Below are positions 38,936 through 48,768 of a DNA stretch of 64,000 nucleotides, piece after piece; position 1 is the stretch's first letter, and each line of letters starts with the position of its first letter. The stretch comes from Rhizobium grahamii (GTDB taxonomy: Bacteria > Pseudomonadota > Alphaproteobacteria > Rhizobiales > Rhizobiaceae), in NCBI RefSeq assembly GCF_009498215.1, contig NZ_CP043498.1, forward strand, positions 3,143,501 through 3,207,500, written 5' to 3'. The notes beneath the pieces were generated by a model, which saw only the letters and a list, made by a program, of their open reading frames with translations, searched no databases and was not told the DNA's origin. The position numbers and the translations under genes were made by a program.

Positions 38936-39505
38936 ATGACAAAGCTTGAAAATCCCGTTCTGATGGCAACGATCGGCGGCGCCCAGGGCCTTCGCGGCGA
39001 AGTGCGCGCCAAGGCCTACACAGCCGACCCGACCGCGCTCGGTGACTACGGAAAGCTGCACAGCATGGATGGACGCACCTTCGAAGTGCTCGATATCCGG
39101 GAGATGAAGAACGTCGTCGTCGTTCGTTTCCGCGGCGTCAACGACCGCGATGCTGCCGAAGCGCTGAACGGACTGGAGCTCTACATCGAGCGCGACAACC
39201 TGCCGGACGAGGAGCTGGAGGAAGACGAGTTCTTCTACGCCGATCTCGAGGGCCTGGAAGCATTCGACGACCAGGGCGTCAGCTACGGCACCGTGACAGG
39301 CGTTTTCGATTTCGGCGCTGGCGACCTTCTGGAATTGAAGGGCCCCGGCAAGCGCCCGGTGCTCATCCCGTTCTCCGAGGCGTCGGTTCTCGACATCGAC
39401 CTCGAAGGCGGCAGAATCACCATCGATCCCCTGGCTGCCGGCCTCGTCGATACCGAGGATGACAGCGCGAAATTCACGCCAGACACGCCAAAAAAGAAGA
39501 AGTGA
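38936..39505 (+). CDS. rimM: Ribosome maturation factor RimM
   Basis: Binds S19 and assists assembly of the 30S head. 189 residues: the N-terminal domain has [23 protein letters not shown], and the C-terminal PRC barrel has [21 protein letters not shown] and [15 protein letters not shown]. The frame opens at 38858 inside the terminator region; the ATG at 38936 is the family start. It overlaps or abuts trmD depending on the trmD start. Confidence 0.95.
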   Translation: MTKLENPVLMATIGGAQGLRGEVRAKAYTADPTALGDYGKLHSMDGRTFEVLDIREMKNVVVVRFRGVNDRDAAEALNGLELYIERDNLPDEELEEDEFFYADLEGLEAFDDQGVSYGTVTGVFDFGAGDLLELKGPGKRPVLIPFSEASVLDIDLEGGRITIDPLAAGLVDTEDDSAKFTPDTPKKKK

Positions 39506-39513
39506 GCGACGCG

Positions 39514-40194
39514 ATGGCATTCCGGGCAACGGTGCTGACGCTTTACCCGGAAATGTTTCCGGGCCACCTCGGCTATTCTCTTGCCGGCAAGGCGATGGAA
39601 CGCGGCCAGTGGGCGCTCGACGCCGTACAGATCCGTGATTTCGCCACTGACAAGCACCGCACGGTCGACGATACGCCCGCCGGCGGCGGCGCCGGCATGG
39701 TGTTGAAGCCCGACGTGCTCGCCCGCGCTATCGATACCGTTTCGGAAAACGACAGCCGCCCGCGCCTGCTGATGAGCCCGCGCGGCCGGCCGCTGACGCA
39801 GGAGCGCGTGCGCGAACTGGCTGATGGCAACGGCGTCATCATCATTTGCGGGCGTTTTGAGGGTGTCGATCAGCGCGTCATCGACGCACGAGAGCTGGAA
39901 GAAGTCTCGATCGGCGATTACGTGCTCTCGGGCGGCGAGCCAGCAGCTCTGACGGTACTGGACGCAATCGTTCGCATCTTGCCCGGCGTCATGGGCAATG
40001 ATCTGTCAGGGCTTCACGAGAGCTTCGAGGGCGGCCTGCTGGAGCATCCGCACTATACCCGCCCACAGGAGTGGGAAGGCCGCGAGATTCCCGCCATCCT
40101 CACCTCCGGCAACCACGGCGCCATCGACAAATGGCGACGCGAGCAAGCGCTGGAGCTGACGCGCGAACGCCGTCCGGATTTGCTCGAGGAATAG
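39514..40194 (+). CDS. trmD: tRNA (guanine-N1)-methyltransferase TrmD
   Basis: SPOUT-class enzyme that makes m1G37 in tRNAs to prevent frameshifting. 226 residues. The start region is [15 protein letters not shown]. Trefoil-knot motifs are [15 protein letters not shown] and [22 protein letters not shown] (near residues 108-146), with [20 protein letters not shown] following. The ATG at 39514 is chosen; a GTG at 39502 that overlaps the rimM stop is an alternative adding four residues. Confidence 0.96.
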   Translation: MAFRATVLTLYPEMFPGHLGYSLAGKAMERGQWALDAVQIRDFATDKHRTVDDTPAGGGAGMVLKPDVLARAIDTVSENDSRPRLLMSPRGRPLTQERVRELADGNGVIIICGRFEGVDQRVIDARELEEVSIGDYVLSGGEPAALTVLDAIVRILPGVMGNDLSGLHESFEGGLLEHPHYTRPQEWEGREIPAILTSGNHGAIDKWRREQALELTRERRPDLLEE

Positions 40195-40291
40195 CGTTCC
40201 CAGGCCTTTGGCGTCGGAACGGAGGCTGGCACGCCTCTTGCGACACTCTCTCACCAGGTCTATTTTCAACCCTCCGCACAGGGAGGCTGCC

Positions 40292-41095
40292 ATGACGTCG
40301 AGCTTCAATGTCCGCAGTGCAGGGGGATACGAGCAACTGATGGGCCGCTGGAGCAAGCGGCTGGCTACACTCTTCGTCGATTTTGCCGGGCTTTCGGATG
40401 GCGAGCGGGTTCTGGATGTGGGCTGTGGCAATGGCAGCCTGACCTTCTTCCTGCCGCAGGCGGCTGACGTCGAGGAGCTCGCCGCGATCGACTATTCGCC
40501 TATCTTCGTCGAAGATGTCGCCCGCGCCAATACCGATCCGCGCATCAGCGTCCGGCAGGCGGATGCGATGGCGCTGCCGTTCGAAGATCACAGGTTCGAC
40601 CGCGCGTTTTCCCTGCTGGTTCTGCACTTCCTCTCCGACCCTGACAAAGCCATTGCCGAGATGCGGCGCGTGGTGCGGCCGGGCGGCGTGGTGGCGGCGG
40701 CCACGTGGGATCATATGGGCGGCATGCCCGGGATGCGGATGCTGCTGGATACTGCGGCCATGCTCGATGAAAACAGCCACGACTTCCGGCGCAACTATTG
40801 CTTCCGGCCGATGACGGCGCCCGACGAGATGAAGAACAGCTTCATCAACCAGGGACTGGTCTCGGTCGAGCAGACCTCGCTGCTGATCCGAATGGATTAC
40901 CAGTCCTTCGACGATTATTGGATGCCTTTTGCCGGCGGAGACGGACCGCTCGGCCAATATGTCGCCAATCTCGAGGCAGGGCTGCGGGAGCGCCTGAAAT
41001 CGGCAGTGCGTGGCGCCTACGAGGCGGGCAGGCCGGACGGACCGCGCTCCTTTGCTTCCGTCGCCTGGGCCTGTCGCGGCGTTGTGCCAGGCTGA
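40292..41095 (+). CDS. Class I SAM-dependent methyltransferase
   Basis: Methyltransferase of 267 residues of the UbiE/type-11 kind. The SAM motif is VLDVGCGNGSLT near residue 46, followed by AIDYSPIFV, then FDRAFSLLVLHFLSDPDKAIAEMRRVVRPGG (about residues 102-132). The ATG at 40292 has GGGAGG 6-11 bases upstream. The substrate is unknown. The gene lies alone between trmD and a convergent permease. Confidence 0.88.
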   Translation: MTSSFNVRSAGGYEQLMGRWSKRLATLFVDFAGLSDGERVLDVGCGNGSLTFFLPQAADVEELAAIDYSPIFVEDVARANTDPRISVRQADAMALPFEDHRFDRAFSLLVLHFLSDPDKAIAEMRRVVRPGGVVAAATWDHMGGMPGMRMLLDTAAMLDENSHDFRRNYCFRPMTAPDEMKNSFINQGLVSVEQTSLLIRMDYQSFDDYWMPFAGGDGPLGQYVANLEAGLRERLKSAVRGAYEAGRPDGPRSFASVAWACRGVVPG

Positions 41096-41100
41096 GAAAC

Positions 41101-41123
41101 GCCGCCGTCTAGATGACGGCGGC
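41101..41123 (+). terminator. Hairpin after the methyltransferase gene
   Basis: Perfect 9-bp stem GCCGCCGTC / GACGGCGGC with a 5-base loop, 5 bp after the stop. The following sequence is A-rich rather than T-rich, so termination strength is uncertain. Confidence 0.5.
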
Positions 41124-41154
41124 GAAGAAAAAATGCCCGGCCGAAGCCGGGCAT
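41124..41154 (-). terminator. Rho-independent terminator of the NCS1 permease gene
   Basis: Stem ATGCCCGGC / GCCGGGCAT (41133-41141 with 41146-41154), a 4-base loop and a T6 tract on the minus strand, 4 bp past the stop. Confidence 0.85.
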
Positions 41155-41158
41155 CTCG

Positions 41159-42616
41159 TTATCGGGACGCGGCGCCAACGGCCGAACCGCGTGCGCTCAT
41201 CCGCAGCACGTAATAGACAGCACCGCCGATACCGACACCGAAGAACCATCCATAGGTCCCCCACCATTCAGGCAGGATCGACGTGAAGGTCGGCAGGATC
41301 GATGAGAACAGCGCGCCGATGATCAATGCGATGAAGGCATTGCCGTGCCAACCGTTCTGGAAGCGGAACTCGCCATTCTCCTGATAGAGATCCGCAACGT
41401 TCAGCTCGCCTTTCCGGATCAGATAGTAGTCAACCATCATGATCCCGAAGATCGGCCCCATCGTCGAACCGATGAAGTTCACGAAGTGAGCCGCACCGGT
41501 TTCCCACGGGGCAAACGGATAGAGCACCAGAGCGATCAGGGCTGCGATATAACCGCCCCGCTTGAAGCTGATCTGCCGGGGGAAGACATTCGAGAAGTCG
41601 AAGGCCGGCGAAACGAAGTTTGCCACCACGTTGATGCCGAGCGTTGCGACGGCGAACGTCAAGGCCGCAAGCAACGCCAGGAACCAGCTGTCGAACTTGG
41701 CCGAGATCGCTTCCGGATGCAGCAGCACTTCACCGTAGACGGTGAATGCAGCGGTCGTCGTCACGCCTGCGACGAGGCAGAACGCGAGCAGGTTGATCGG
41801 CAAACCCCAGAGATTGCCGGTGCGCAACGTCTTGGTGTCCTTGGCGTAACGCGAGAAATCGCAGAAGTTCAGATAGAGAGCCGCAAAGTAGGTGATCCAG
41901 GTCGCCGCGACCGCCGCAAGGGCCGGGAACGAGCCAGGCTCGTAAGAGATGCCCGCGTCCTTCGTCTTTTCGATCAGGACGTCGCGCGGGATCTCGCTGC
42001 CGAACGAGAAGGTCCCGGCCTTGACGACGAGATAGACCGCCAGAACCAGCATCATGATCCAGACGGCGGGGCCGGCCAGATCCTGGAACTTGCGGACCGT
42101 TTCCATGCCGCGCTGAATGATCAGAAGCTGCAGCGCCCAAATGATGACGTAGCAGATCACCTCAAGCGTGGAATGACCAAGCATGTGGCTGTTCTGGTGG
42201 AAGGCAAGAATGCTGTCGTTGCGGATGAGAAGCGCCACGATGGCGCCGGATGCCGCCGCGGTCTGTGCGCCATACCAGAAGCAGGCGACGACGGCGCGCA
42301 CGAGAGCCGGAGCATTGGCGCCGAACGTGCCGAACGAGGCACGGGCGAGAACCGGGAACGGCACGCCCGTCTTCACCCCGGCATTGCCGACGAGACTCAT
42401 CAAGAAGAAGATGACCAGCGAGCCGATGCCGATCGCGATCACGAAGTTGATGAAGCTGCCGCACAACAGGAAAAGGCTGGCGGCCAGATAATAACCCCAT
42501 AGGCTGTGGACGTCTGATGTCCACACATTGAAGATGCTGAATGCGCCCCACTTCCTCTCCTCAGCGGGCGCCAGGTCCTCGTTATACAACGAGGGCGACG
42601 GATTGCTTATTGTCAT
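41159..42616 (-). CDS. NCS1 family nucleobase/hydantoin:cation symporter
   Basis: Inner-membrane importer of the nucleobase:cation symporter-1 family, 485 residues with 12 spans. The N-terminal NEDLAPAEERKWGAFSIFNVWTSDVHSLWGY is diagnostic of the hydantoin/allantoin/uracil branch. Conserved blocks are GVPFPVLARASFGTFGAN, GPIFGIMMVDYYLIRKG and FCDFSRYAKDT. ATG at 42616 with GGAGGGGA upstream. No catabolic gene neighbours are present to fix the substrate. An inverted repeat sits 24 bp upstream of the start. Confidence 0.9.
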   Translation of the reverse strand: MTISNPSPSLYNEDLAPAEERKWGAFSIFNVWTSDVHSLWGYYLAASLFLLCGSFINFVIAIGIGSLVIFFLMSLVGNAGVKTGVPFPVLARASFGTFGANAPALVRAVVACFWYGAQTAAASGAIVALLIRNDSILAFHQNSHMLGHSTLEVICYVIIWALQLLIIQRGMETVRKFQDLAGPAVWIMMLVLAVYLVVKAGTFSFGSEIPRDVLIEKTKDAGISYEPGSFPALAAVAATWITYFAALYLNFCDFSRYAKDTKTLRTGNLWGLPINLLAFCLVAGVTTTAAFTVYGEVLLHPEAISAKFDSWFLALLAALTFAVATLGINVVANFVSPAFDFSNVFPRQISFKRGGYIAALIALVLYPFAPWETGAAHFVNFIGSTMGPIFGIMMVDYYLIRKGELNVADLYQENGEFRFQNGWHGNAFIALIIGALFSSILPTFTSILPEWWGTYGWFFGVGIGGAVYYVLRMSARGSAVGAASR

Positions 42617-42961
42617 TCATTCCCCTCCAGAACTCCCACGGATCACAATTTGATCCAAAAGCGAATCTGCTCCTCAGTTGTGCATTTGACAAATATTTAA
42701 TCAAATGAGTCACAGGCTTGATGCCTTGTGCAGTCGCGGAAAGCCCTGTTTAACAGCCCGGCCGCTGAAATTTCCCGGCTGAAGGGGTGACAAAGCCTGC
42801 GCAATACGGTATGCGCACGCCCGGAATGGGAAAAATCCCATCAGCCACGTAAAGAAAAACAGACGAACTCGCTCCTGCCCTCACCGGCAAATATCTGAGG
42901 CTCGACCAAGGATAGATCGTTCAGAGCGCTCTGGCTGTTGAACCAACAAAGAGGTTGAGTC
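42617..42961. other. Intergenic region between the NCS1 permease and rplS, with operator-like repeat and leader hairpins
   Basis: A 345-bp divergent region. GGATCA-caatt-TGATCC (42640-42656) is an inverted repeat close to the permease start and could be an operator. On the rplS side lie TGCGCA-8-TGCGCA (42798-42817) and ATGGGA-aaaa-TCCCAT (42826-42841), which may fold in the rplS leader. AAGAGG precedes the rplS ATG. Confidence 0.45.
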
Positions 42962-43504
42962 ATGAACATCATTCAGCAGCTTGAGGCCGAACAGGTCGCC
43001 AAGATCGAAGCCCAGCGCAAGCTTCCGGAATTCTCCCCGGGCGACACCGTTCGCGTCAACGTGAAGGTCAAGGAAGGCAACCGTACCCGTGTACAGGCCT
43101 ACGAAGGCGTTTGCATTGCTCGCTCCGGCGGCGGTCTGCAGGAGAACTTCACGGTTCGCAAGATCTCCTACGGCGAAGGCGTCGAGCGCGTATTCCCGAT
43201 CTACTCCCCGGCAATCGAAAGCGTAGAAATCGTTCGCCGCGGTAAGGTCCGTCGCGCGAAGCTCTACTACCTGCGCGACCGTCGCGGCAAGTCGGCTCGT
43301 ATCGTCGAGAACACCGGCACGCGCGCCCGCAAGCTGAACGACGCCGAGCGTCAGGCCCTGGCCGAGGAAAAGGCACGCATTGAAGCCGAAAAGGTTGCAG
43401 CAGCTCAGGCGCTCGCAGCCGAAAAGGCAGCACAGGAAGCCGCAGAAGCCAAAGCAGCAGCAGAAGCTGCAGCAGCGGCCGCAGCCGAGCCGGCAGCCGA
43501 ATAA
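42962..43504 (+). CDS. rplS: 50S ribosomal protein L19
   Basis: Large-subunit protein at the subunit interface. 180 residues: the L19 core ([52 protein letters not shown]) covers about 1-120. A helical Ala/Glu/Lys extension of some 55 residues then ends in an Ala run and EPAAE. Long tails like this are seen in rhizobial L19. Single gene with a strong terminator. Confidence 0.97.
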   Translation: MNIIQQLEAEQVAKIEAQRKLPEFSPGDTVRVNVKVKEGNRTRVQAYEGVCIARSGGGLQENFTVRKISYGEGVERVFPIYSPAIESVEIVRRGKVRRAKLYYLRDRRGKSARIVENTGTRARKLNDAERQALAEEKARIEAEKVAAAQALAAEKAAQEAAEAKAAAEAAAAAAAEPAAE

Positions 43505-43527
43505 GTTTCAATCCTCAGGGATTGTTG

Positions 43528-43556
43528 AAAAGGCGACCTTCGGGTCGCCTTTTTTG
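43528..43556 (+). terminator. Rho-independent terminator after rplS
   Basis: Stem AAAAGGCGACC / GGTCGCCTTTT with a TTCG tetraloop and T-run, 24 bp past the stop. Confidence 0.93.
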
Positions 43557-43684
43557 TTGCGCGCAGCTGCCGGCCAATTCCACGAGCCATTGTCCGGAAT
43601 TCCGAACAGCCCGTGCGGAATGCATGGCGTTATCAGCGGCGCTCGCCTGCCCTATGTCTACCCCGTCTTCAAAGGGAGCAGACA

Positions 43685-44563
43685 ATGTCCAACCTCGAAA
43701 AATCGGGCACATTCACACTCGGCGACCGCACGGTGACGCGGCTCGGTTATGGCGCTATGCAACTGGCCGGCAAGGGTGTGTTCGGACCACCGAAAGACCG
43801 CGCCGAAGCCATAGCCGTTCTGCGTGAAGCCGTCGAAAGCGGCGTCAACCATATCGACACCAGCGACTTCTACGGCCCGCACGTCACCAACCAGATCATC
43901 CGGGAAGCCTTGCATCCTTACCGGGACGACCTCGTGATCGTCACCAAGATCGGAGCGACGCGCGGCCCCGACGCATCCTGGAACCCGGCCTTTTCGAAAG
44001 AGGCACTGACGCAGGCAATCCACGACAACCTGAAGAACCTCGGCCTCGATGTGATCGAGGTGGTCAATCTGCGCGCCATGTTCGATGTTCATGGACCCGC
44101 GGAAGGATCTCTCGAGGAGCCTCTCACGGTTCTCGCCGACCTTCAGCGCCAGGGCCTTGTCAAGCACATCGGCCTCTCCAACGTCACTGCCAAGCAGATT
44201 GCCGACGGACGAAAGATCACCGAGATCGTTTGCGTCCAGAACCAGTACAATCTTGCGCATCGGGAAGATGATGCGCTGATCGACCAGCTCGCCGCTCAAC
44301 GGACGGCTTATGTGCCGTTCTTTCCGCTCGGGGGCTTCTCGCCGCTGCAATCCTCGACGCTTTCCGATGTTGCCGCCGATCTTGGCGCGACGCCGATGCA
44401 GGTTGCGCTTGCCTGGCTCCTGCAGCGCGCGCCGAACATTCTGCTGATACCCGGCACCTCGTCCCGCACCCATCTGAGGGAAAACCTCGCGGTCGCCGAT
44501 ATCACCTTGCCTGCCGCCGCGATCGAGAAATTGAACGGCATCGCATCGGCAAAAAGCAGCTAA
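43685..44563 (+). CDS. pdxI: Aldo/keto reductase, PdxI (YdbC)-like pyridoxal reductase
   Basis: NADPH-dependent reductase of 292 residues. It is close to E. coli YdbC/PdxI throughout: GYGAMQLAGKGVFGPPKDRAEAI, VNHIDTSDFYGPHVTNQIIREAL, VVNLRAMFDVHGPAEGS, IGLSNVT, and LIPGTSSRTHLRENLA at the cofactor end. PdxI reduces pyridoxal to pyridoxine in vitamin B6 salvage. The usual catalytic His of aldo/keto reductases is replaced in the VNLR segment, as in YdbC. ATG at 43685 with AAAGGGAGCAG upstream. Function assigned by family. Confidence 0.8.
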   Translation: MSNLEKSGTFTLGDRTVTRLGYGAMQLAGKGVFGPPKDRAEAIAVLREAVESGVNHIDTSDFYGPHVTNQIIREALHPYRDDLVIVTKIGATRGPDASWNPAFSKEALTQAIHDNLKNLGLDVIEVVNLRAMFDVHGPAEGSLEEPLTVLADLQRQGLVKHIGLSNVTAKQIADGRKITEIVCVQNQYNLAHREDDALIDQLAAQRTAYVPFFPLGGFSPLQSSTLSDVAADLGATPMQVALAWLLQRAPNILLIPGTSSRTHLRENLAVADITLPAAAIEKLNGIASAKSS

Positions 44564-44649
44564 CTTTCGCGCCTTTGATGCAAGCATTGCCCTCCTGGAC
44601 ACGTGGCCGGCGATGCTTGCGATGCATCTCGCAAAAATCTTCGCAGGAA

Positions 44650-44681
44650 GCGGCGGTCTTTGGGCCGCCTTTTCTGTTTTT
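44650..44681 (+). terminator. Hairpin terminator after the PdxI-like gene
   Basis: GGCGG / CCGCC stem (about 44652-44656 with 44665-44669) followed by T-rich TTTTCTGTTTTT, about 90 bp past the stop. Confidence 0.6.
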
Positions 44682-44764
44682 GGATGGCGACATGCGGCAA
44701 TTCTCTTGCTATCCGCTTCGCAACTATGACAGGTTTCGCGAGCTTTATTTCGGGGAGATATTTA

Positions 44765-45562
44765 ATGCCGTTCCGTCGCACCGTCCTTGCAGGACTGACC
44801 GCTCTCGTTCTGTCGCCGATCGCGACTTTTGCCGCTGACCTTCCCGACCTCAAGGGCAAGACGGTCGTTGTCGTTACTGAGAACGCCTACCCGCCGCTCC
44901 AGTTCGTCGATCCGAAGTCCGGCAAGGCAATCGGCTGGGAATATGACGCGATGAACGAGATCGCAAAGCGGCTGAATTTCAAGGTCGAGTACCAGAACAC
45001 CAGCTGGGACGCGATGATCCAGGCCGTCTCCGACAACCAGTACAACATCGGCATGACCGGCATCACCATCAAGGACGATCGCAAGGCCAAGGTGGATTTC
45101 TCCGATCCCTACATGCGCTCGCAGCAGTTCATGCTGGTTCGTGGCGACGAGAAGCGCTTCAGTGACGCCAAGACCTTCGGCGCCTTCAACGATGGCCTCG
45201 TGGGCGCACAGCCCGGAACTTCGCCCTTCTACACCGCTGTCTACGAAATCCTCGACGGCAACGAACAGAACCCGCGCATCAAGCTCTTCGAAACCTTCGG
45301 CGCCACGGTTCAGGCCCTGAAGGCAGGCGACGTTGATGTCGTTCTTACCGATAGCGTCGCCGCCAAGGGCTATGTTGACGCATCGAGCGGCGGCCTCAAG
45401 GTCGTCGGCGGTCCGCTCGGCACCGAAGACTTCGGTTTCATCTTTCCGAAGGGCTCTGATCTTGTCGCGCCCGTCAACGCCGCCATCGCCAGCCTGAAGG
45501 CCGATGGCACGTTCGATGCGCTGAACAAGAAGTGGTTCCTCGACTACAAGATGGGCGAATGA
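44765..45562 (+). CDS. Amino-acid ABC transporter substrate-binding protein
   Basis: Periplasmic polar-amino-acid-binding protein (family 3), 265 residues. The signal peptide is [23 protein letters not shown]. The mature protein has the SBP_bac_3 blocks [44 protein letters not shown] and [14 protein letters not shown] binding pocket Asp/Arg is likely, but specificity is not readable. The ATG at 44765 is preceded by GGGGAGA. Paired with the permease gene 19 bp downstream. Confidence 0.92.
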   Translation: MPFRRTVLAGLTALVLSPIATFAADLPDLKGKTVVVVTENAYPPLQFVDPKSGKAIGWEYDAMNEIAKRLNFKVEYQNTSWDAMIQAVSDNQYNIGMTGITIKDDRKAKVDFSDPYMRSQQFMLVRGDEKRFSDAKTFGAFNDGLVGAQPGTSPFYTAVYEILDGNEQNPRIKLFETFGATVQALKAGDVDVVLTDSVAAKGYVDASSGGLKVVGGPLGTEDFGFIFPKGSDLVAPVNAAIASLKADGTFDALNKKWFLDYKMGE

Positions 45563-45581
45563 TCGCGCTTCCGACCACACT

Positions 45582-46405
45582 ATGATGGCTCCGCAGCCGG
45601 CCCCCGGCGGGCATAGCAAGGGCGACTATCCTTGGTGGCTGGTCGCCCTCGTGGCGATCGGCCTCATCCTTGCCGCCGTCATCATCACCAACGACATCTA
45701 CGCGCAGGTCTTCCGCACCGTCTTCAATGGCGTCGGCGTCACCATCTTCGTGACGCTGGTCGGCTTTACGCTTGCCACCATCCTTGGCCTCGGGATCGCA
45801 CTGCTCGGGTTGTCGGACAGTGTCGTGCTGCGCCAGATCTCGCGTTTCTATGTCGAGGTCATCCGCGGCGTCCCGATGCTGGTGCTGCTCTTCTACGTCG
45901 CTTTCGTCGGCGCCCCGGCATCGTCGCGGCCTATAACGCCCTGATCACACCGCTGGTGCGACTGGAACTTGCCGAGCCGATCCTGGTGCGAGACTTCTCG
46001 CTGATGTGGCGCGCCATCATCGCGCTGATGATCGGCTATTCGTCGTTCATCGCCGAGGTCTTCCGCGCCGGCATCCAGTCTGTCGATCACGGACAGATCG
46101 AAGCCGCCAAGGCGCTCGGCCTCTCGCGCTACCACCGCTTTCGCTTCGTGATCTTCCCCCAGGCCGTGAAGGTGATCTTCCCGCCGCTCTCGAACGATTT
46201 CGTCGCCATGGTGAAGGACAGTTCGCTCGTCTCGGTGCTCGGCGTCTCCGATATCACCCAGATGGGAAAGATTTACGCCTCGGGTTCCTTCCGCTTCTTT
46301 GAAACCTACTCGATCGTCACCTACATCTATCTCATCCTGACGATCGGCCTGTCGCTTGCGTTGCGGCAAGTCGAGAAGCGGATGCGCAGGAGAGACCGGC
46401 GATAG
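45582..46405 (+). CDS. Amino-acid ABC transporter permease, frame broken by a 1-nt deletion at 45913-45916
   Basis: Inner-membrane permease of the HisMQ type. Residues 1-111 (spans 1-3, ending VIRGVPMLVLLFYVAFVGAP) and the second frame (GIVAAYNALITPL...) join if one C is added to the run 45913-45916. The restored protein has about 274 residues. The EAA loop is IEAAKALGLSRYHRFRFVIFPQAVKVIFPPLSNDF. As sequenced, the first frame ends at 45944. No ATPase gene follows: a 239-bp gap leads to leuC. The importer must use an ATPase encoded elsewhere. Confidence 0.88.
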
Positions 46406-46644
46406 CGGCATCATGATTCAAATTGCCGCCGTCGCCAAAAATTGATATGTGACGGTTCATGGAATCCAAGTTCAAGTGCATTGGAGCGCATATCTTCGTG
46501 CTGCAGGATCATTACCGCCTGCCGGCACGCTTCTTTGCGTCCGTATCCGGTGCACTCAACAGCCGACTTCGTTGATCGAATAACGGCCGGCGGCCCTACC
46601 GCCAAAACTCCATTCTCCATGCCTTAAAATACGGATTCAACGCC

Positions 46645-48054
46645 ATGAGCGCACCGCGTACCCTCTACGACAAGATCTGGGACGATCACCTGGTTGACCA
46701 GCAGGACGACGGAACCTGTCTTCTCTACATCGACCGCCATCTGGTCCACGAAGTCACTTCGCCGCAGGCATTCGAAGGCCTGCGGATGACTCACCGCAAG
46801 GTCCGGGCACCGGAAAAGACGCTGGCAGTCGTCGACCACAACGTCCCGACCTCGCCCGATCGTCATCTCGGCATCAAGAACGAAGAAAGCCGCATCCAGG
46901 TCGAGCAGCTTGCCATCAACGCCGCCGAGTTCAACGTCGAGTACTACTCCGAGAACGACAAGCGCCAGGGCATCGTTCACATCGTCGGTCCCGAGCAGGG
47001 CTTTACCCTGCCTGGCATGACCATCGTCTGCGGCGATAGCCACACGTCGACCCACGGCGCTTTCGGCGCACTGGCGCATGGCATCGGCACCTCGGAAGTC
47101 GAGCACGTTCTCGCGACTCAGACGCTGATCCAGAAGAAGGCCAAGAACATGCTCGTGCGTGTCGATGGCGAACTTCCACCGCACGTCACGGCCAAGGATA
47201 TCATCCTTGCCATCATCGGCGAGATCGGCACTGCCGGCGGCACGGGCCACGTCATCGAGTTCGCGGGCGAAGCGATCCGCGCGCTGTCGATGGAAGGCCG
47301 CATGACGATCTGCAACATGACGATCGAAGGCGGCGCCCGCGCCGGCCTGATCGCGCCTGACGAAAAGACCTTCGAATACATCAAGGGCAAGCCCCGCGCG
47401 CCGAAGGGCGAAACGCTGGAGCAGGCAATCGCCTACTGGAAGACGCTGCAGACCGACGAAGGCGCTCACTACGACCGCGTCGTCGTTCTCGACGCCGCTT
47501 CCCTGCCGCCGATCGTATCCTGGGGCTCCTCGCCGGAAGACGTCATCTCCGTTCAGGGCGTCGTTCCGAACCCGGACGAAATCCAGGAAGAAACGAAACG
47601 TGCTTCCAAGTGGCGTGCGCTCGACTACATGGGTCTGAAGCCGGGCACGCCGATCACCGAGATCAACATCGACCGCGTCTTCATCGGCTCCTGCACCAAC
47701 GGCCGTATCGAAGATCTGCGCGAAGTCGCCAAGGTCGTCGACGGCAAGACCGTCGCATCGACCGTCAACGCCATGATCGTCCCGGGTTCCGGCCTCGTCA
47801 AGGAACAGGCGGAAGCGGAAGGCCTGGACAAGATCTTCAAGGCTGCCGGTTTCGACTGGCGCGAGCCGGGTTGCTCGATGTGTCTTGCCATGAACGACGA
47901 CCGCCTGAAGCCGGGCGAACGTTGCGCTTCGACCTCGAATCGCAACTTTGAAGGCCGCCAGGGCTTCAAGGGCCGCACGCACCTTGTTTCTCCGGCAATG
48001 GCAGCGGCAGCAGCGATTGCCGGCCACTTCGTCGACATCCGCGACTGGAACTAA
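46645..48054 (+). CDS. leuC: 3-isopropylmalate dehydratase large subunit
   Basis: Isomerises 2- to 3-isopropylmalate in leucine synthesis, an aconitase-like [4Fe-4S] enzyme acting with LeuD. 469 residues. Cluster cysteines are in [11 protein letters not shown] near residue 350 and [12 protein letters not shown] near residue 412. [27 protein letters not shown] is diagnostic. ATG at 46645. leuD is not in the window, as in other rhizobia where the genes are separate. The 239 bp before it hold no gene I can support. Confidence 0.97.
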   Translation: MSAPRTLYDKIWDDHLVDQQDDGTCLLYIDRHLVHEVTSPQAFEGLRMTHRKVRAPEKTLAVVDHNVPTSPDRHLGIKNEESRIQVEQLAINAAEFNVEYYSENDKRQGIVHIVGPEQGFTLPGMTIVCGDSHTSTHGAFGALAHGIGTSEVEHVLATQTLIQKKAKNMLVRVDGELPPHVTAKDIILAIIGEIGTAGGTGHVIEFAGEAIRALSMEGRMTICNMTIEGGARAGLIAPDEKTFEYIKGKPRAPKGETLEQAIAYWKTLQTDEGAHYDRVVVLDAASLPPIVSWGSSPEDVISVQGVVPNPDEIQEETKRASKWRALDYMGLKPGTPITEINIDRVFIGSCTNGRIEDLREVAKVVDGKTVASTVNAMIVPGSGLVKEQAEAEGLDKIFKAAGFDWREPGCSMCLAMNDDRLKPGERCASTSNRNFEGRQGFKGRTHLVSPAMAAAAAIAGHFVDIRDWN

Positions 48055-48062
48055 TCGAAACT

Positions 48063-48085
48063 GCCTCTCCCCTTTGGGGAGAGGC
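48063..48085. repeat. C/T-rich palindrome after leuC
   Basis: Perfect 10-bp stem GCCTCTCCCC / GGGGAGAGGC with a 3-base loop, 8 bp past the stop. It has the same CTCCCC/GGGGAG character as the repeat pair at 25375-25529. It could terminate leuC or be a repeat remnant. Confidence 0.65.
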
Positions 48086-48157
48086 GCCCTTCTCCGGGCT
48101 TTTACATAAGTCGTCGCCGTAGCGGCACGCCTGAGGCCGCCAATTTCGGATAGGCCT

Positions 48158-48682
48158 ATGAGCAGCAAACAGAACTCGCGCCATCTCTATCTGCTCCGCC
48201 ACGCGAAATCGGCCTGGCCTGAAGGCATTGACGACCATGATCGCCCACTCGCCGAACGCGGCCGAAAAGCTGTGCCTCTGATCGCTGCCTTTATGGCCGA
48301 TCACAAGATTCGCCCAGACCTTGCGCTGGTATCCACCGCACGGCGCACCCAGGAAACCTGGGATCTCCTCGCCGCCAACCTTGCGAAAGCTCCGACAAAA
48401 CGTGACGCCGCCGATCTCTACGAGGCCGACGCAAGTGCCATCGCCACCTTGCTGCGATCCATCGACCCATCCGTCGAAAGCCTGCTGGTCATCGGCCACA
48501 ATCCCGGCCTTCAGGATTTTGCACTGGATCTCGTCGGCGGGGGCGAGACGGGGGCGCGAACGCGTATGGCCGAGAAATTTCCGACTGCTGGACTTGCCGT
48601 GATCCGTATAGGAGCATGGCAGTCCTTGTCACCGGCAAGTGGTCACCTTGAAGCGTTCGTGACCCCACGCATGCTTGGCTGA
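48158..48682 (+). CDS. SixA-like histidine phosphatase
   Basis: Histidine-phosphatase-family protein of 174 residues, related to the phosphohistidine phosphatase SixA. The catalytic LYLLRHAKSAWP has His near residue 15, with LVSTARRTQETWDLL and a second histidine in LLVIGHNPGLQDFAL near residue 115. It is cytosolic. The target phosphoprotein is unknown; no His-kinase or PTS gene is adjacent. Confidence 0.88.
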   Translation: MSSKQNSRHLYLLRHAKSAWPEGIDDHDRPLAERGRKAVPLIAAFMADHKIRPDLALVSTARRTQETWDLLAANLAKAPTKRDAADLYEADASAIATLLRSIDPSVESLLVIGHNPGLQDFALDLVGGGETGARTRMAEKFPTAGLAVIRIGAWQSLSPASGHLEAFVTPRMLG

Positions 48683-48768
48683 AGTCGCGAAATCGCCCGC
48701 GACCTCAGAATCTTTTGTGAGCTCTTGGTGTGATTGGAGGGGCGACGCTGTCCGCCGTCCCAGCCGCA

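Noticed and set aside
46411..46620. Short minus-strand frame (about 69 codons) between the ABC permease and leuC
   Set aside because: No ribosome site, no recognisable sequence, and a competing frame on the other strand; I leave the gap as non-coding leuC upstream sequence.
46624..48168. 514-codon open frame on the minus strand opposite leuC
   Set aside because: Antisense shadow of leuC with the same Arg/Asp/Val-biased composition. No ribosome site or recognisable domain.
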